Source: Scleroderma bovista
Lineage: Eukaryota; Basidiomycota; Agaricomycetes; Boletales; Sclerodermataceae
DNA length: 34,214 bases
Reading direction: 5' to 3'
NCBI GenBank assembly: GCA_037178675.1
Contig: JAYMGJ010000549.1
Location: 1-34,214 of the forward strand
The number at the start of each line of letters is the position of its first letter. The first letter of the stretch is position 1. This document shows, piece after piece, positions 1-12,340 of the stretch. A program made the translations under genes and the position numbers. The notes beneath the pieces were generated by a model. That model was not told the DNA's origin. It did no database searches and saw only the letters and a list, made by a program, of their open reading frames with translations.

Positions 1-648
1 TACACTGATTTGTTTTTGTAGTTCTTACTTGGGAATCTTAGGAATGAAATCATTTTCTCTTCCCTGTGCCACAGCGTGCCTCGGTTGCATTTTTCACAAA
101 CCGGAACACACAGAACCTGGCAGCGTATGCCCGTCCTCCAACGTTGCGCTGCGTGCACACTGCGCCCCTCGAATTAATTTTTCGCCCAGAACCTACAAGT
201 ATAGGTCCAGTACCGACACTGGCGAATTACTTGAACTACTCGAAATTCGTGGCGGGTAGGTTTCGTGATCCTTTTCCGTGGCCAGTTCTTCTTTGATAGA
301 TAGATGGATGGATAAACACTTTTCATATTGTAGACTCTGTGTATCAGAAGTGTCTGATTGAGTCTTCCTGTAGCATCCAGTGACTTGACAATATTAGTTG
401 GGCTTGGGTTACATGGCTAGTATGTATCACACCTGCGGAGGTGCCATGAGACTGGGCAGCCCCTCGACAAGACCAACTCTGGAGCAGCTTGTTCACCAGA
501 ATGTAAATCTAAATACATAAGTAGATGGCACTACTATACTATAAGGTAGAGGTGTTGACACTCGGGTGAAATGAGTGATATACAACGAATGGTATGTACT
601 CGGTAGTACTTTACGAACCGAGATTCTACATCATGATGCTGACCTGAG
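1..648. other. Left-edge intergenic sequence
   Basis: No convincing gene. The short open frames here have no recognisable motifs and no matching splice structure. A small GATA/GATG simple repeat lies near 297-312. Part of this may be 3' UTR or downstream flank of the membrane-protein gene that ends at 649. Confidence 0.5.
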
Positions 649-2552
649 TCACCGAGCACCAACCACTTGTGTATAATTGGGCGGAAGGTCCGACATGGAA
701 AGGGAACTACGCCGGGAGTTATTACGGTCTCCATTATTTTCATTTTGACTTGGAGGCTCGCCAGTGGACAACGACGGCCCCGCTGGCTGTCCTTTTCGAG
801 GACGCCTGCGTGAGGATGGCTGTTCAAAAAATATCAGCAGAGTAAAGCAATATGCACAAAAAATCATATATTACTCGTGACTGGTCGGACGGTACAGCGA
901 TTCCCCTCGTATCTGTTTCGGAGACACTAGAAATAGGGAATGGTGCTGGGGAACCCGTATGCGATGGTTGGAGGTCGTGACCAAAAGACTGGGCCGAAGG
1001 TGCCACATTTCGCACGCCGACTCGACTCGCAGGAGCAGTGTTATTTCCAATTAGTGACGTCGAAAAGGCGACCGGAACATCCGTTTGTTGTTGGGTGGTG
1101 TCCGTGTGGATATTGTAAAGTTGGTTGTAAGCTTTTTCAACCGATTTGAACTTGAAACGATAAAAGAGGGCTGCTACGGCTGCTAGAACAGCAACGACAG
1201 CAGGGACGACGATGCCAACAATGGCTCCTGTACTCAACGAACTATAAAAACGTTAAGGAGTCGATGCTTCGAATCATTCTGGAGGACTTGCTGTGATGTG
1301 TTGATTGTGCTATCCCAGTCCAGGTATGAGCGTAATAATACTAAATGACAAGCACGATAGTCACCTCGCAACCCCAGGACTTGTAGTGGTGGTGCTAGAA
1401 TTACCGGAACTAAGGATAAGACGGTTAGGAAATGAACATAGAACACGATCGAGAGGTGAAGAAATTGACCTGATCGACGACACCAAAGCATAATCAATGC
1501 CCAATTCTTGCCCATTGGTAGCAGGGAGGTTGGTAATGACTAATTGATGTTGACCGTCACCGAGATTATCAGCATAGTAAAGAGTGACGCCATAAAGTGG
1601 AACAGATGCAGTCGCGTTATATGTTGAAGCTTGTCCACTATCCAGTTTGACAGAGTAGGGTCCGTGCTGAGGACCCATCGAACCGACCAGCGTGACGATC
1701 TCGCCTTAAAAAATGAATGGTCAATGATGGAATCTTCTAAGTCCAGAACGGTGCAAGCGCACCCTAAGAGAGAATCAGCTACTACTACTGTAGAGGCGAG
1801 TGAGAGTACGACGTACTGTAAATGTAAAAGTCGCGCTGGCCTGGTACGTCTGCGTCACACTAGACAGCGGGTTAAGTTGGTGCACCCCATATGATGTGGC
1901 AGTTACATATGGATGCTTACTGGCCAGTACCATCGCTGTAAAAATTGGCGTCGCTCGGGCTTGCGCTCCAAGCAGGTTCCTCATACTGGAAACGCGCATC
2001 GGTATCCTGCACCGTCTCCATTACCACCTGATCACTGGTACCTCCAACCTCGGATTCCCACACGATCTAAGCACTTTTAAAGCCTTTCCCGCCATTGAAT
2101 GGATAAGAGAGACCACTCACCAAATCGATGTCGACGTACTGGCCATTCGTTCCCGTGTTTGTCAGGGACACAGTATGTGAACCTTGAGACAATCCACTCG
2201 TATTAAAGAGGGACACCATGAACTGGCTGTTGGTCGAGGCTCCGTTGTTGTCCGGATAATTGGCACCATCCACTTCAACGCTGTAGGTCCCATGGTTGCC
2301 TCGCTTGGCACCGTATATCCAGAAACCGGTTCCATTGAACGTGAACGTCGCTTTTCCATTCGACACATTGTTGACGGTGAAGGTTCCTAAATAATATCTG
2401 GCACAAACGGTTTTCAGCTGTGGTATGATGTATGCAGTTGCCATGGCTTACTGGTCCGCGAGAGTATCGCCATTACTAGTGCCCGGTCGCCAGGAAGAAT
2501 CATACGAGATGAGTGGAGACTTGTCGTCTATGAGGGTGGTGACCAGAGGCAT
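649..2552 (-). CDS. Single-pass membrane protein with paired beta-sandwich-like ectodomain repeats and PPxY tail (paralog A)
   Basis: Spliced model of 461 aa. Exons on the minus strand: 2552-2452, 2397-2121, 2066-1921, 1859-1817, 1763 (one nucleotide), 1704-1470, 1409-1365, 1241-875, 819-649. Two ectodomain modules of a type common in Agaricomycetes are visible: the first carries FNGTGFWIYGAKRGNHGTYSV, the second GPQHGPYSVKLDSG. Both look like extracellular galactose-binding-like folds; that fold is inferred. One hydrophobic helix follows at about residues 285-309 (STGAIVGIVV...), then a basic juxtamembrane stretch and a roughly 150-residue Ser/Pro-rich tail ending in LPPNY. LPPNY is a PPxY motif of the kind bound by WW domains of Rsp5/NEDD4 ligases. 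No classical signal peptide is seen, so insertion may use the helix as an anchor. The start at 2552 is chosen because it opens with MPLVTTLIDD, shared with paralog B (MPLVTTLMDD). The 45-nt exon 1409-1365 is the least certain. Ligand and function are unknown. Confidence 0.8.
1763..1763 (-). other. Predicted 1-nt micro-exon of paralog A
   Basis: Exon 1859-1817 ends in phase 0 at ACA, and the next exon opens at 1704 with GCGAG, which needs one extra base to restore the family frame (TFTF-T-G-EIVTLVG). The interval contains CTCTTAG|G|GTGCGC. An intron of 53 nt (1816-1764, branch-like CTGAT), one exonic G, and an intron of 58 nt (1762-1705, branch-like TTGAC) give ACA-GGC-GAG. The paralog has the same arrangement. 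Confidence 0.75.
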
Positions 2553-3186
2553 CCTTGCTCAGCGGCTGCCTTCAATTCAGGCAATCGCGCTGGGGGGAAC
2601 AAACGTAATGTAAAGAAGGCATCATATTGACAATGGCAGTGTGATCACTAAATATGCTGCGCAAGTAATTTGATGGTTTCTGCAATTACCGTAACCACTG
2701 GTACTACCCGTTGAATCGGAAGCCGGGGGGAATAGCAGCCGCGATCTTCGGCGAATAAACAACAAGTGCACTGAGCAGTCCTCGCATGAGTGAACCTTCA
2801 AAGCTTCAATCGCAACATATTCAGGCAGACAATACGTACTTGGGTCGATTGAATGTGATACAGCGGAAGCACTTACCTGTACACTACCGTTCAACACTCC
2901 ACCGACCACCACGGAAAGCAGTGAGATGCCAGCGCCACACTAGACTCCTCCCCATCCAGCAACCACGACCGCGATTGTCGACGAGGTAGAAAGGACCGGG
3001 ATGAGCGCGCGCATCTCCCATGAAAGGCCGCTACGAATAGTATTATTTATTACGTAACATCTATGTTTTCCTCGGACAATGCCCCATCCTCATAGTAAAT
3101 CGACGACTAGCGTAAAAAAAAAAATTCGACAACCCACAAAGCAAAAAAACCGAAAACACAGATAGACCATCCGTACCCCCACATCA
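2553..3186. other. Intergenic region between USP10-like gene and paralog A
   Basis: It holds the 3' flank of the deubiquitinase and the 5' flank of the membrane-protein gene, both on the minus strand. There is an A-rich run near 3115-3123. Open frames here have no recognisable domain. A short 5' UTR exon for paralog A is possible but not demonstrable. Confidence 0.5.
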
Positions 3187-6055
3187 CTACGTCCGCACTG
3201 GTGCACCCCCCACCCGCCTATAAAACAACAAATACGCACACCGATCGTCCCTCTCCGGCGCACTAAACACAACATCGGGGCTCACGTCCGACACAAGCTC
3301 ATCGTCGATACGGACCCACGCTTCGCGCGGTTTCGCGGTAGCGGTGGCGCTGTGCGGCCCATGATGGTACTCATGGTTGATGTTGGGATGGAGAACGTCG
3401 AGCGTGTAGTGCCCGCCTAGGGCGGATGAACCGTGGTGGTAGAGCACTGGTGGAGAACGCGCGCACGTCATGAATGAATGTGTTGGGTGCACGAGGGGGG
3501 AGGGGGGACTTACCTCCAAAGAGCTTGTACCGCGTCGATGGAATTTTACGTCCCGGGGCTACAATGTCTAATAAAGCCAGGAGGGTGTTAACCGAGATAA
3601 AGGGAATAACGCAGGGGGATACGTACCATTCCCGATTTCAAGTTCGGGTGTAAACGAGACTTGCTTGCCCACCTTTCCCACACCACCCGCATTCGCATCA
3701 TACAAGAACCGCTTGAGATGAAGAACCAAGATCAGCGGAAGCGAGTCGATATGCACGGTTTGAGTTGCCTCCAAGATCGCACCTGGCCGCGTGACAGACG
3801 TGACCTGTACAGACTGCGGCGCAGAAATGTACGACAGAGCATCTTTGATAGAATGAATTTGATCACGCTGTAAGAAGACCGGGTTAGTGACATTTGTGTA
3901 GCATGGTAAACTGTTTCCAACCTGGATATCCAGGCGTAACGACCGCCAATCTTCGAATATGACTGATTCTTTTTGATGAGGGACACGTAGGGTGGATCGG
4001 AATTTACCCCCAAATATACGCGTGATAGGCGATTCCGCCGCTTTAACCTGTTCCCGATAACGGTTTGAGCGTCAACTGGAGCTCAGGAAGGGGTGAGAAC
4101 GTACCGTTCGCGTCACCGCCGTTCGATTCCGCCTGCCTACTTCGAGCCATGGGCCGTCTTCTCCTGCTGCATCACCATGTGAGCTCTCCGAATGTGTCTG
4201 CTCGACTGCGGGTTTGGACTGTAACGACGATACGATGGAAAGAAGCTCCTCTTCCAGAGTGTCCAGATAGAATCCCAAAAACTCCTCTGCATCCTCTTGG
4301 TGTCCGCCCTAAGAGAAACATGAGCTGCATATACCCATCGAAAACGTGCCAACGTACTCTCATATGGTCAAACCGCTTCTTTTCCTTGAGCGCATCGTAA
4401 ACATACGAAGGGATAAATGAGTCCATGATATCTTCCTCCTCCTCTCTATAGGCATTGTACGCCCGGTCAACGGCCTTCCCCTTTCCCTCAGGCGCCTTCT
4501 GCTTTGGGATAAACTCACGAAGGAACCTGATGGTCGCATCCACCAGCGGGGTTTTGCTCGTGCTCACGCCATTATCTGAAGAGCCGTCCAATACCCTCCC
4601 AAGGTCGTAGAACAGCTTCCAGAATGGTGGACAATACATGAGAACCTGTAAGACGGCGTTGGCAAAGCAGAGGTTTCCCGTGTTGACCAGGCCCCTAGGG
4701 CGGATCTTCATGAAGGGTTGGTTAGAGGGCCCAGAAGTGAGAAGAGTTAGCAGCTCCGGTTTCTTGGTGACAGGGACAGAGGGTGCGGGAACAGTGGATG
4801 AAGCTGCGGGAACAGAGAATCCGACCACGGAAGATATGGGTAGTGCGTTCGGTTTCGATGATGCTGGTCCAGTCTGACGGAGGAGCGAAGCGAAGCTGGG
4901 TTTCGGAACAGTGGGTTTCGAAGGTGGTGGTGAGGACGGTGCTGGAGGGGAGGGGGTGACATCTGGAGCTGGGGCCACTTCGACGACGGGTTGTTCGGGG
5001 GGTAATGGGACCGCCTCGACCTGAGCAGTGACAGCACGGACTGGCTCAGTATCCTGAGGCGCCTTGGCTATAGAAGAGATAGCGAGGGAAAGCGATGTGC
5101 TAGTAGAGACCGGTGATGTAAGTACAGATGTATTGATCGCAGAGGGTGTAGTGGTAGTTTCCGTAGCAGATGAAGATGGAGCATCGATGGGATCAGCCAA
5201 AGTTTCCTGTTGTTGTAAAGGTTCCTGAGGGTCCGAAACTGGGGACGCAGGGGGAGGAGCAATGTCAAGAGCTTTTAGCCTAATGTTGTCTGGTGGTCGC
5301 GCACGCGGTGAAATGATGATTCCCGGTGCACCCGACGGGTTAGTGGGGCGCCTGGCCCAGATGACGTACTCAGGTGACTGACTCAGGACAGGTGGAGTCG
5401 CATCTGGAGAAGGGGGAGCGGTGTGCGATTGGGATAATAGCGTGGATGTAACAGTATGCTGAGACAACGGCGACTGAGGAGGTGATGAAGGGGGTGGGTT
5501 GGTTGTGTCCGTCAAGGATTCTGTATTTTCAGGTGGTTCTGGCATCGACGCGTCATCTACCGGTTGCGCAGTATCGGATGTTGGACCGTGGTCATTGGGA
5601 GAGGGAGGACTAGGTCCTGGGGATAGCGATGAGAGCATGGAGAGTTGTTTTGGTAAGGGAGATAGCGGTTGTTGGGCCTGCCACTGGGATGAGTAAGGAC
5701 TTGAAGGGTGAATTGCGTAATTTGGTGAGAAGGGAACCGGAGGAGTGTGCGTGTGAGCGGGTGGGTAATGGGGGTAGGGATAATGGTGGTGAGGTGGTGG
5801 ATGGTGATGGTGGTAGTTTTGGTAGTTGTGTCCACCACGCGAAGGGGGATATCCACGACCTTGGGAATTGACACGGGGAGAGGATGGATGACCGTGTCCG
5901 TTCATGGGAGGCATTGGGTATTGGTACGGAAAGGGAGCATGACTGGGAGGCGGGGCCGGACTGTGGTTACCATAAGCATAAGGTGGTGGCGGAGGGTGCT
6001 GGAAGTAATTCGATGGGCCAGGATGCGTCGGGTATGGTGGTTGTGGAGATGCCAT
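3187..6055 (-). CDS. UBP3: Ubiquitin carboxyl-terminal hydrolase, USP10/Ubp3 type
   Basis: Spliced model of 860 aa. Exons: 6055-4358, 4308-4105, 4047-3922, 3867-3627, 3567-3514, 3446-3187. The first ~455 residues are a Pro/Ser-rich disordered region. The USP catalytic fold follows: Cys box [11 protein letters not shown] with Cys at about residue 463, then [35 protein letters not shown], and a His box [10 protein letters not shown] with His at about 787 and WVRIDD beyond it. The order and spacing match USP10/Ubp3 closely, including RNRTAVTR before the IFGG segment. USP10/Ubp3 enzymes are cytosolic cysteine proteases that remove ubiquitin from clients including 40S ribosomal proteins; yeast Ubp3 acts with Bre5, and USP10 with G3BP. 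The gene shares a 270-bp divergent interval with the coiled-coil gene on the other strand. All catalytic residues are present and no break is seen. Confidence 0.93.
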
Positions 6056-6325
6056 TCAGCACTGTCGAGGACATGAACCTCGGCGAGGGGAAGGCAGATG
6101 CGAATGACTCACAGCAGAGCCAATGACGGTGCTCTTTTTTGTCCAGTATCGGGCGAGAAAAAACCTTGGAGAGTCGCGAGACTGGCGAGATTTCGCCTGT
6201 GTATGTCCGTGTTTGGAAAATTCCTATTTCGGATGGAACCCTAAGACGCCGACGCGTCGGTTGTGCGGGCACGAGGCAAGCGCAGGTCACCCAAGGCCAG
6301 TCAGTGGACGGTCGTTCGCCACGAC

Positions 6326-9300
6326 ATGAATGACGAGCACCCGCTGGTGCTGGAACTGACCAGCCTTCGTCAGACAGCGGCGCGGTTCGAGGTATGTGAC
6401 GCGCTCACCACCATTGCACCCCATCCACACATATTCTCTCCAGCACGAGGCTCATTCCACGGCAGTCCGACTGCAGCGCCAGGCGCTCGACGCATCGCGT
6501 GCTCTCGGACACGCTGCGGCCCTCGAACGCGAGAACGCGAGACTCAAGGAAGAACTCGCGTTTCACCGCGCCAATCCACAAACACCGTCACCCGCTGCAG
6601 AGAGACGGGTCCAGGAGCTTACTTTGGCTCTTCGACGTCTCTCGGAAAAGTTGGACCTCTCCGAGCGAGCACTGATCGACCGTACGGGCGAACTCACACA
6701 CGCACACAGCGACTTGGCGAAGGCACGGCATGATGTGGATGGCGCCTATGAACTTGCATCTGTCTTGCGTGCCCGAGAAGAGGAGGGAAAGGCTAGAGAG
6801 AGAACTTGGAAGGCAAAAGCACGGGCATCGGAGGAAGAACGCAATATGGTCGACCTGGCGGTACAGGAATACGCAGATCTCGTCCGCTCTTTAGAAGGCA
6901 GGAAAAGCGCAAACGTAACTAATCCTACTGCTGTTGTATCTGGTGCAGCCCTGGCAGCCGATCTGAATGACAAGAAAGCTGCTTTGCAGAAACTCTTCGC
7001 ACAGTTCACCGAGCAGACCAAGGTTCTCGAAACGACAGTCTCAGATTTGCAGAGCCAGATCTCCTTTAGTCAGGCAGCCCTCGAGGCTGAACGCAAGACG
7101 TCGATGCACAACCGCAGTCTACTCGCTCAAGCGCAGGCAGAGCTTGATAGACTCAGGCTCGACGATCAGACAGCTGCCAAGATGGTCACCCGTTACATGT
7201 ACGTCTTCTATTTCTTCCATGGCTTGTTTATCCACCCCATTATATAGGAAATTTTCCCAATCCTCCACCAACGCCCTTCAAGCGCAGATTACCGCTGTGC
7301 AAGATCGGCACGCCGCTACGGTATCTACTCTCCAACTGCAGCTCTCGCAGGCGGAATCGCAACTCGCATCCGAGCGTACCCAGTGCATACGCCTCCAAGA
7401 TGCTCTCGATGAACTTTGCGAAGACCTCGCACGCGAAACGTACGGTCGGCGACGCGAGGTGGCACTTAGGCTCGCGCTGCTGGCCAGGGAGGAGGCTATT
7501 ACAGAGTCCCTCGGGCGCTGGGTTAGACGTGCCAGAGAATCATATGCACGCTTTTACTCTCTCGGCGCACAAGACGGGTCACATGAATCCGTTACATCTG
7601 CCGCAGCAGGCGTTCAAGATGCCTTCCACCGCATAGTCAGCGATGCAGAGTCTCTCCTGTCTACATTAAACGACGAACTAGAATTTTCAGATGGAAGTGT
7701 GTCTTCGGCGGCGCAAGCGCGGATTGCAGTTGCGAGAGAGGCGGTGGAGGCTCTGAGAAATGAACTTCAGGATGAAATGCGAAAAAGGATCGAGGCAGTC
7801 CGACGATTTGGAACGACGCTGGATGTGCATACACCAGATAACCTGCTGGCGAACGGAGTACAGTCTGACCTGCCCATAACTCCGCTACCCAACGGTGACC
7901 GTACGTTGGATGTAACACCTAATAAGGAGGAAAACACCCCATCGCAGGATGTATGCTCTCCTCTGACGGGAATATCAAAGGAAGCTGCAGGCGACGATCC
8001 GTTTCAAGCGGGATGTACGTTGGGTCTCTTTCTACTCCAGGCACTCGTGTTGACATCTGCCTATCTTCCTGACACCTCAGATGACTCTGCCGCACAGGAT
8101 GTACAGTCTCCAGACACCTCATCGACGCTGCTCACTTCGGATGAACCTCCACCCTATAAAGAGCAATCGCCCGCGGTATCCATACTTGACATACACCCTG
8201 CACCACACCTGTACCCCACAAAGGAACCTTCCCCACCAGTAAAGGATATGGTCATCCAAGCAACACCTACACCACAAGCTGTGGTATCGATAGATTCCGC
8301 TGAGAACCTGCCAAGTTCCACCTCGACTTCGACTTCGCCAGAACCACCACTCTCGAATCTTCAAACCCAAATAGCTCACTCGGACTCCAGAGCTCTTCTT
8401 TTGCATTCCTTGAGCGAGGCAAAACACAGATACGATGCACTGCAGCGCGCCTTCCGGGACTGTTCACTTACCCTCAAAGAGCTGAAACGCACGCTCGGAT
8501 CGCCATCATCCCCTTCCTCGTCTTCGGGCCGAACGGCCAATCCGAGTACTACCCAACACCACCATCATATATTACTCACCGCGCTCTCGCGCATCGACGA
8601 CTTTACAGAAGATGCACGTGTCGAGCTAGAAATCCGCATTGCCGATGAAGAACTCACCGCGCACGGTTTTGAAACGCTCTTATCTGTCCCGGGTGCACTG
8701 TCCGGCCCTGATGAACATGCAGAGACTGAGATAAACGCACGGCGGTTTGCAGATGGGACAGATGAGGGCGTTCAGAAAGCATTGGAGCGGTTCGAGCGCA
8801 AGGTAGACGATGTCCAGCATGACGTCGCCATTCTCAAACGTACCGTGCACGAAGCGTCGTTTGCAGCTGCTGCTGCTGCGGATTCCGAGGACGCCGGGAC
8901 TGACATCAGTAGCAGCAGCAGTAAAAGCTCAGCCTGGACGTCATGGACTGCAGGTCTGCTTACACCTACGTCGAGTCCGTCCCGCTCAACGACACCAGCA
9001 CCCACATTCGGATCGGTGATGACGTCGCCTCGGCTGCGACACGCTAGCTCGTCGAAGCAGCTGCGCGGAGGACCCGACACTGGTGGACCGTCGGGTGCCA
9101 ATAATGGAGGAGGGGATCCACTTGCAGCGCTCGGGTTCAGAATTCCGATGCCGTCTGCGAGCCCATCCCCGATTCACGTTCCTACTACTAGTAGCTATCC
9201 GGTGGGCCTTGGTCTGGGCAATGCGCCCGGTGTCGGTGTCCGTCCGCGCGCGATATCCACGATATATTCTTTGGGGCTTGGTGCGCGCTCTTCGTCAGTG

Positions 9301-9546
9301 GGGATGAGCGTCGGCGGGCTCGGCACTGGTGTCCCCTCTCCCTCTTCCCCTTCGCATTCTGGAAGTATACCTTCGACCCCTGTGACATCTCGCTTTGGAT
9401 CATCGCCGCTGTCTGGTCGAATAGGATCATCATCCGCGGGACCGACTCAGCGGCGTGGGTCGGTATTGATAAATGGGGGCGGACCTGTCAATGATGACGA
9501 GCGCGGTGCCGCAGTCCAGGACGACGAGCCTGGTGATGTGGAGTGA
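6326..9546 (+). CDS. Large coiled-coil protein with Ser/Gly-rich C terminus, function unknown
   Basis: Spliced model of 1017 aa. Exons: 6326-6391, 6444-7198, 7248-8014, 8081-9546. The first ATG after the divergent intergenic region is used; it opens with MNDEHPLVLELTSLR and joins in frame to HEAHSTAVRLQRQ. Heptad-rich Glu/Gln/Arg/Leu sequence runs through most of the first ~400 residues, suggesting a long coiled coil. A Pro/Ser/Thr-rich linker follows, then another helical region, then a low-complexity Gly/Ser/Pro tail ending in acidic residues. The 66-nt segment 8015-8080 is open in frame but has GTACGT...CTGAC...CAG and would code an out-of-place hydrophobic stretch, so it is treated as an intron. 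No catalytic motif is visible. A scaffold, tether or cytoskeletal role is possible but unproven. It lies between the USP10-like and Hel2-like genes. Confidence 0.8.
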
Positions 9547-9797
9547 GACTTAGAAGATCACACAGTAGAATACCTTTCTTTTTTTATGAATACCCGGGAT
9601 GGGATGGACTAGCCACCGCATGTATATGTATATCAAGATACCCGGGCTGTATCAGACGAGTCATGGTTGTCACGTGTCTGTATGTATGTCAGTGCAGTGA
9701 TGGCACGCCTTCGACCGACTCGCTCAGATCGACGAGTACAAGATACCGCAAGAAGCACCCGCTTTTCAAGCCAGACTCAGCCAGAACACAAGCAAAC

Positions 9798-12340
9798 ATG
9801 TCCTCTTCAACTACTACGCAAACTCGGGGCCAGCGACTCCAGGAGCCCGCCAAACGAGGCACTCGCGGACGCGGCGGCCGCAGGGGCGGGTCGAAGGCTC
9901 CTCGAGGGAAATCCTCACCACTCTCCAATGCTACTTCGCCAGAAGAAATACCATCTGGACTCGATAAAACTGTCAAGGACACGCCCGACGTCCCGAATCC
10001 AGCTGCAGAGGTATCCGACGCTGCAATCTGCTGGATCTGTGCAGAACCGGTAAAATATTATTCCGTATCTGCCTGCAACCATCGTACATGCCACATATGT
10101 GCACTGCGTCTCCGAGCACTCTATAAGAAACTCGAATGTACCTTCTGCAAGGTCAGAAGCGGGTCGACTGGTTCGAAAAATGATGCTGACGCTGATTTTT
10201 TTTTTCTTTGGCAACAGGAACCACAGCCCACGGTTGTATTCACATGCTCCCCAGATGCCCCGTTCTCCTCCTATCTGCCAGATGATATCCCCCACAAAGA
10301 TTTCAAGCTCTCGATATACTTCGAATCCGTCGACATGATGGAAGAAACTTTGGTTCTCCTCCGGTACAACTGCCCAGACCAGGATTGTGATTACTCAGGA
10401 TCAGGCTGGGGAGATTTAAAGCTCCACGTGCGTAGTGTGCATGGAAAGGTGTTATGGTAGGTGTGCGGTTTTTTTGTCCGGAGCGCTTGACTGCAATTCA
10501 AGAAAAAAACGTGGTGCTAGTGACCTGTGCTTAAGATCCAAGAAAGTGTTTGCTCACGAACATTCACTGTATCCACCAAATATGTTTCCGTTCCATCTCC
10601 CATCGGTGCCGAATCGGTCTCATAAACAGGTACCCAAGGGCCCTATTGAAGGCGGGGTCCATCCGTTGTGTGAATTCTGTCGGGAATGCTTCTTCAGCGA
10701 TGACGAGTTGTACGTCCATATGCGTGAGCGACATGAAGAATGCTTTATATGCAAGCGGAATGAGGTCCGCGATCAATAGTTAGTTTGCGACTCCTTCTAC
10801 CTTTACCCAGTCTTGACTCTCCTTGTGCAGCTTTCAGAACTACGAAAGATTAGTGAGTGACCTTGCATTTATCTCTGTCACAATGAAATACTGACTGCAC
10901 GAGTGCAGGAAGCCCATTTCACACAGGCACATTTCGCATGCACAAATTCCGCCTGCCAGGCTCAAAAATTCGTCGTGTTTGGTTCTGCACTGGATCTCAA
11001 AGCTCACCAAGTCGAAGTGCATGGAGCGGAAATGAGTTCTCGTGATAAGAAGGATGCTCGGCGAGTGCAAGCGGAATTTGCGTTCGATGACGCCGGGGGT
11101 AGTAGTCGCAGAGGTCGTCTCGCCCGCGAACGAGAACAAGAGCCTCCACCCGCGTTGAACAGACCACCGATACGCCCAACAGGAAACCGGAGAGAGGCGT
11201 TTGGTGGACGTCTCACAGGAGAGGCTGGCACGGCTAGCGCTGCAACATCGCCGTCAGGTACACCGGTTCCATCAACTCCACCAGAGGACACTGACCCCGT
11301 CGTTGGCGAGTATGTGACTTATTCACTCCCTCTGCGGGTTGCTTAGAGATGTCTGTTTAGGCGTCAGGCTTCTTTCCTGGGTCGACTGCAAACTATCGCG
11401 CGGAATCCCACCAATGCCCTTCCTGCGGTAAAAGCTGCCATACGAGGTTATCGTTCCAACGAAGTGACTGCCCGAGATATCATCTCCACCATCTGGAATA
11501 TCCTTGACAATAACTTAGATGATACTGCGAGTATTATCAACGGTGTTGTTGACTTGTTGGACGACGAAGAACAGAAATCAAACTTGTTAGCCTCGTGGAA
11601 TGGCTTCAAAATCGAGGTGAGATATGACCATGGATCTATTTTTGGATGTCTGACGAGGCAACGGGTAGCAACGCCAACACTTCACCGAGCTCGTCCCCAC
11701 ATCAGTAGGCACGGCGTATGCCGGCGTAGCAAGTGGGCGTGTTATCAACGCCAAAAATGCAACGGCTCGTTCTTCCAAGCAATCCTCGCGACAAGTCTGG
11801 GATCGTGTGGCACAAGCTGCTGGCTCGTCGTCGTCGTCATCACGTGTTGTTCCCGGGGCATTACCGCGCGGAGGCTCATCCTCCCAGATAACGGATCGTT
11901 TTCCTCCACTACTTGGTTCATCCACTCATACACCTTCCCCACGACCACTGCCAATACAGAGGAGTACTCCACAGACGCCGGGTCCTTCTATTTCGAGCGC
12001 TTCGGCTCCCTCAACTTCGACACCAAAAGTGCTTGTACCACAGCGCAAACCTCCAGAACTTTCATCCGCTGCATTCCCGGAGCTTCCATCATCGACAAAC
12101 GCACGTATCAAGCCTCTAGTACGAGGGAACCAATCATCGAGTATTCGGGGCGGCTCTGTGCCAGCTAACTCAGCATGGAAGACGAACGATGGACACCCGA
12201 CAGCAGTTGATACTGCTCCTGGTCCCTTGAGCGATCAAGTGCAGGAACCTTCTAATAGTGAGGGGGTAGGTAGCAAAGGGAAGAAACTAAAGGGAAAACA
12301 GAAACAGACGTTATTCGTGCTTGGTGCATTCCCTACCTGA
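9798..12340 (+). CDS. HEL2: RING-type E3 ubiquitin ligase of the Hel2/ZNF598 family
   Basis: Spliced model of 733 aa. Exons: 9798-10151, 10218-10456, 10521-10778, 10831-10852 (22 nt), 10909-11309, 11361-11616, 11669-12340. The N terminus is Arg/Gly-rich. A C3HC4-like RING runs from CWICAEP to CTFCK (about residues 78-118), followed by C2H2-type fingers in the family order: YNCPDQDCDYSG with a HVRSVH pair, DLCLRSKKVFAHEH, CEFCRECFFSDDELYVHMRERH, CFICKRN, and FACTNSACQAQKFVVF with LKAHQVEVH. The C-terminal half has a helical domain (NEVTARDIISTIWNIL) and a long Ser/Pro-rich tail. Hel2/ZNF598 senses collided ribosomes and ubiquitinates 40S proteins such as uS10 to start ribosome-associated quality control. 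All zinc ligands expected of the RING appear present. The start is the ATG opening MSSSTTTQTRGQRL; the upstream open frame lacks conserved content. Confidence 0.93.

Noticed and set aside
1361..1516. Continuing the paralog A exon past 1470 without splicing
   Set aside because: It ends in a stop before the transmembrane segment; the GTCAAT donor and TTAG acceptor restore the family frame.
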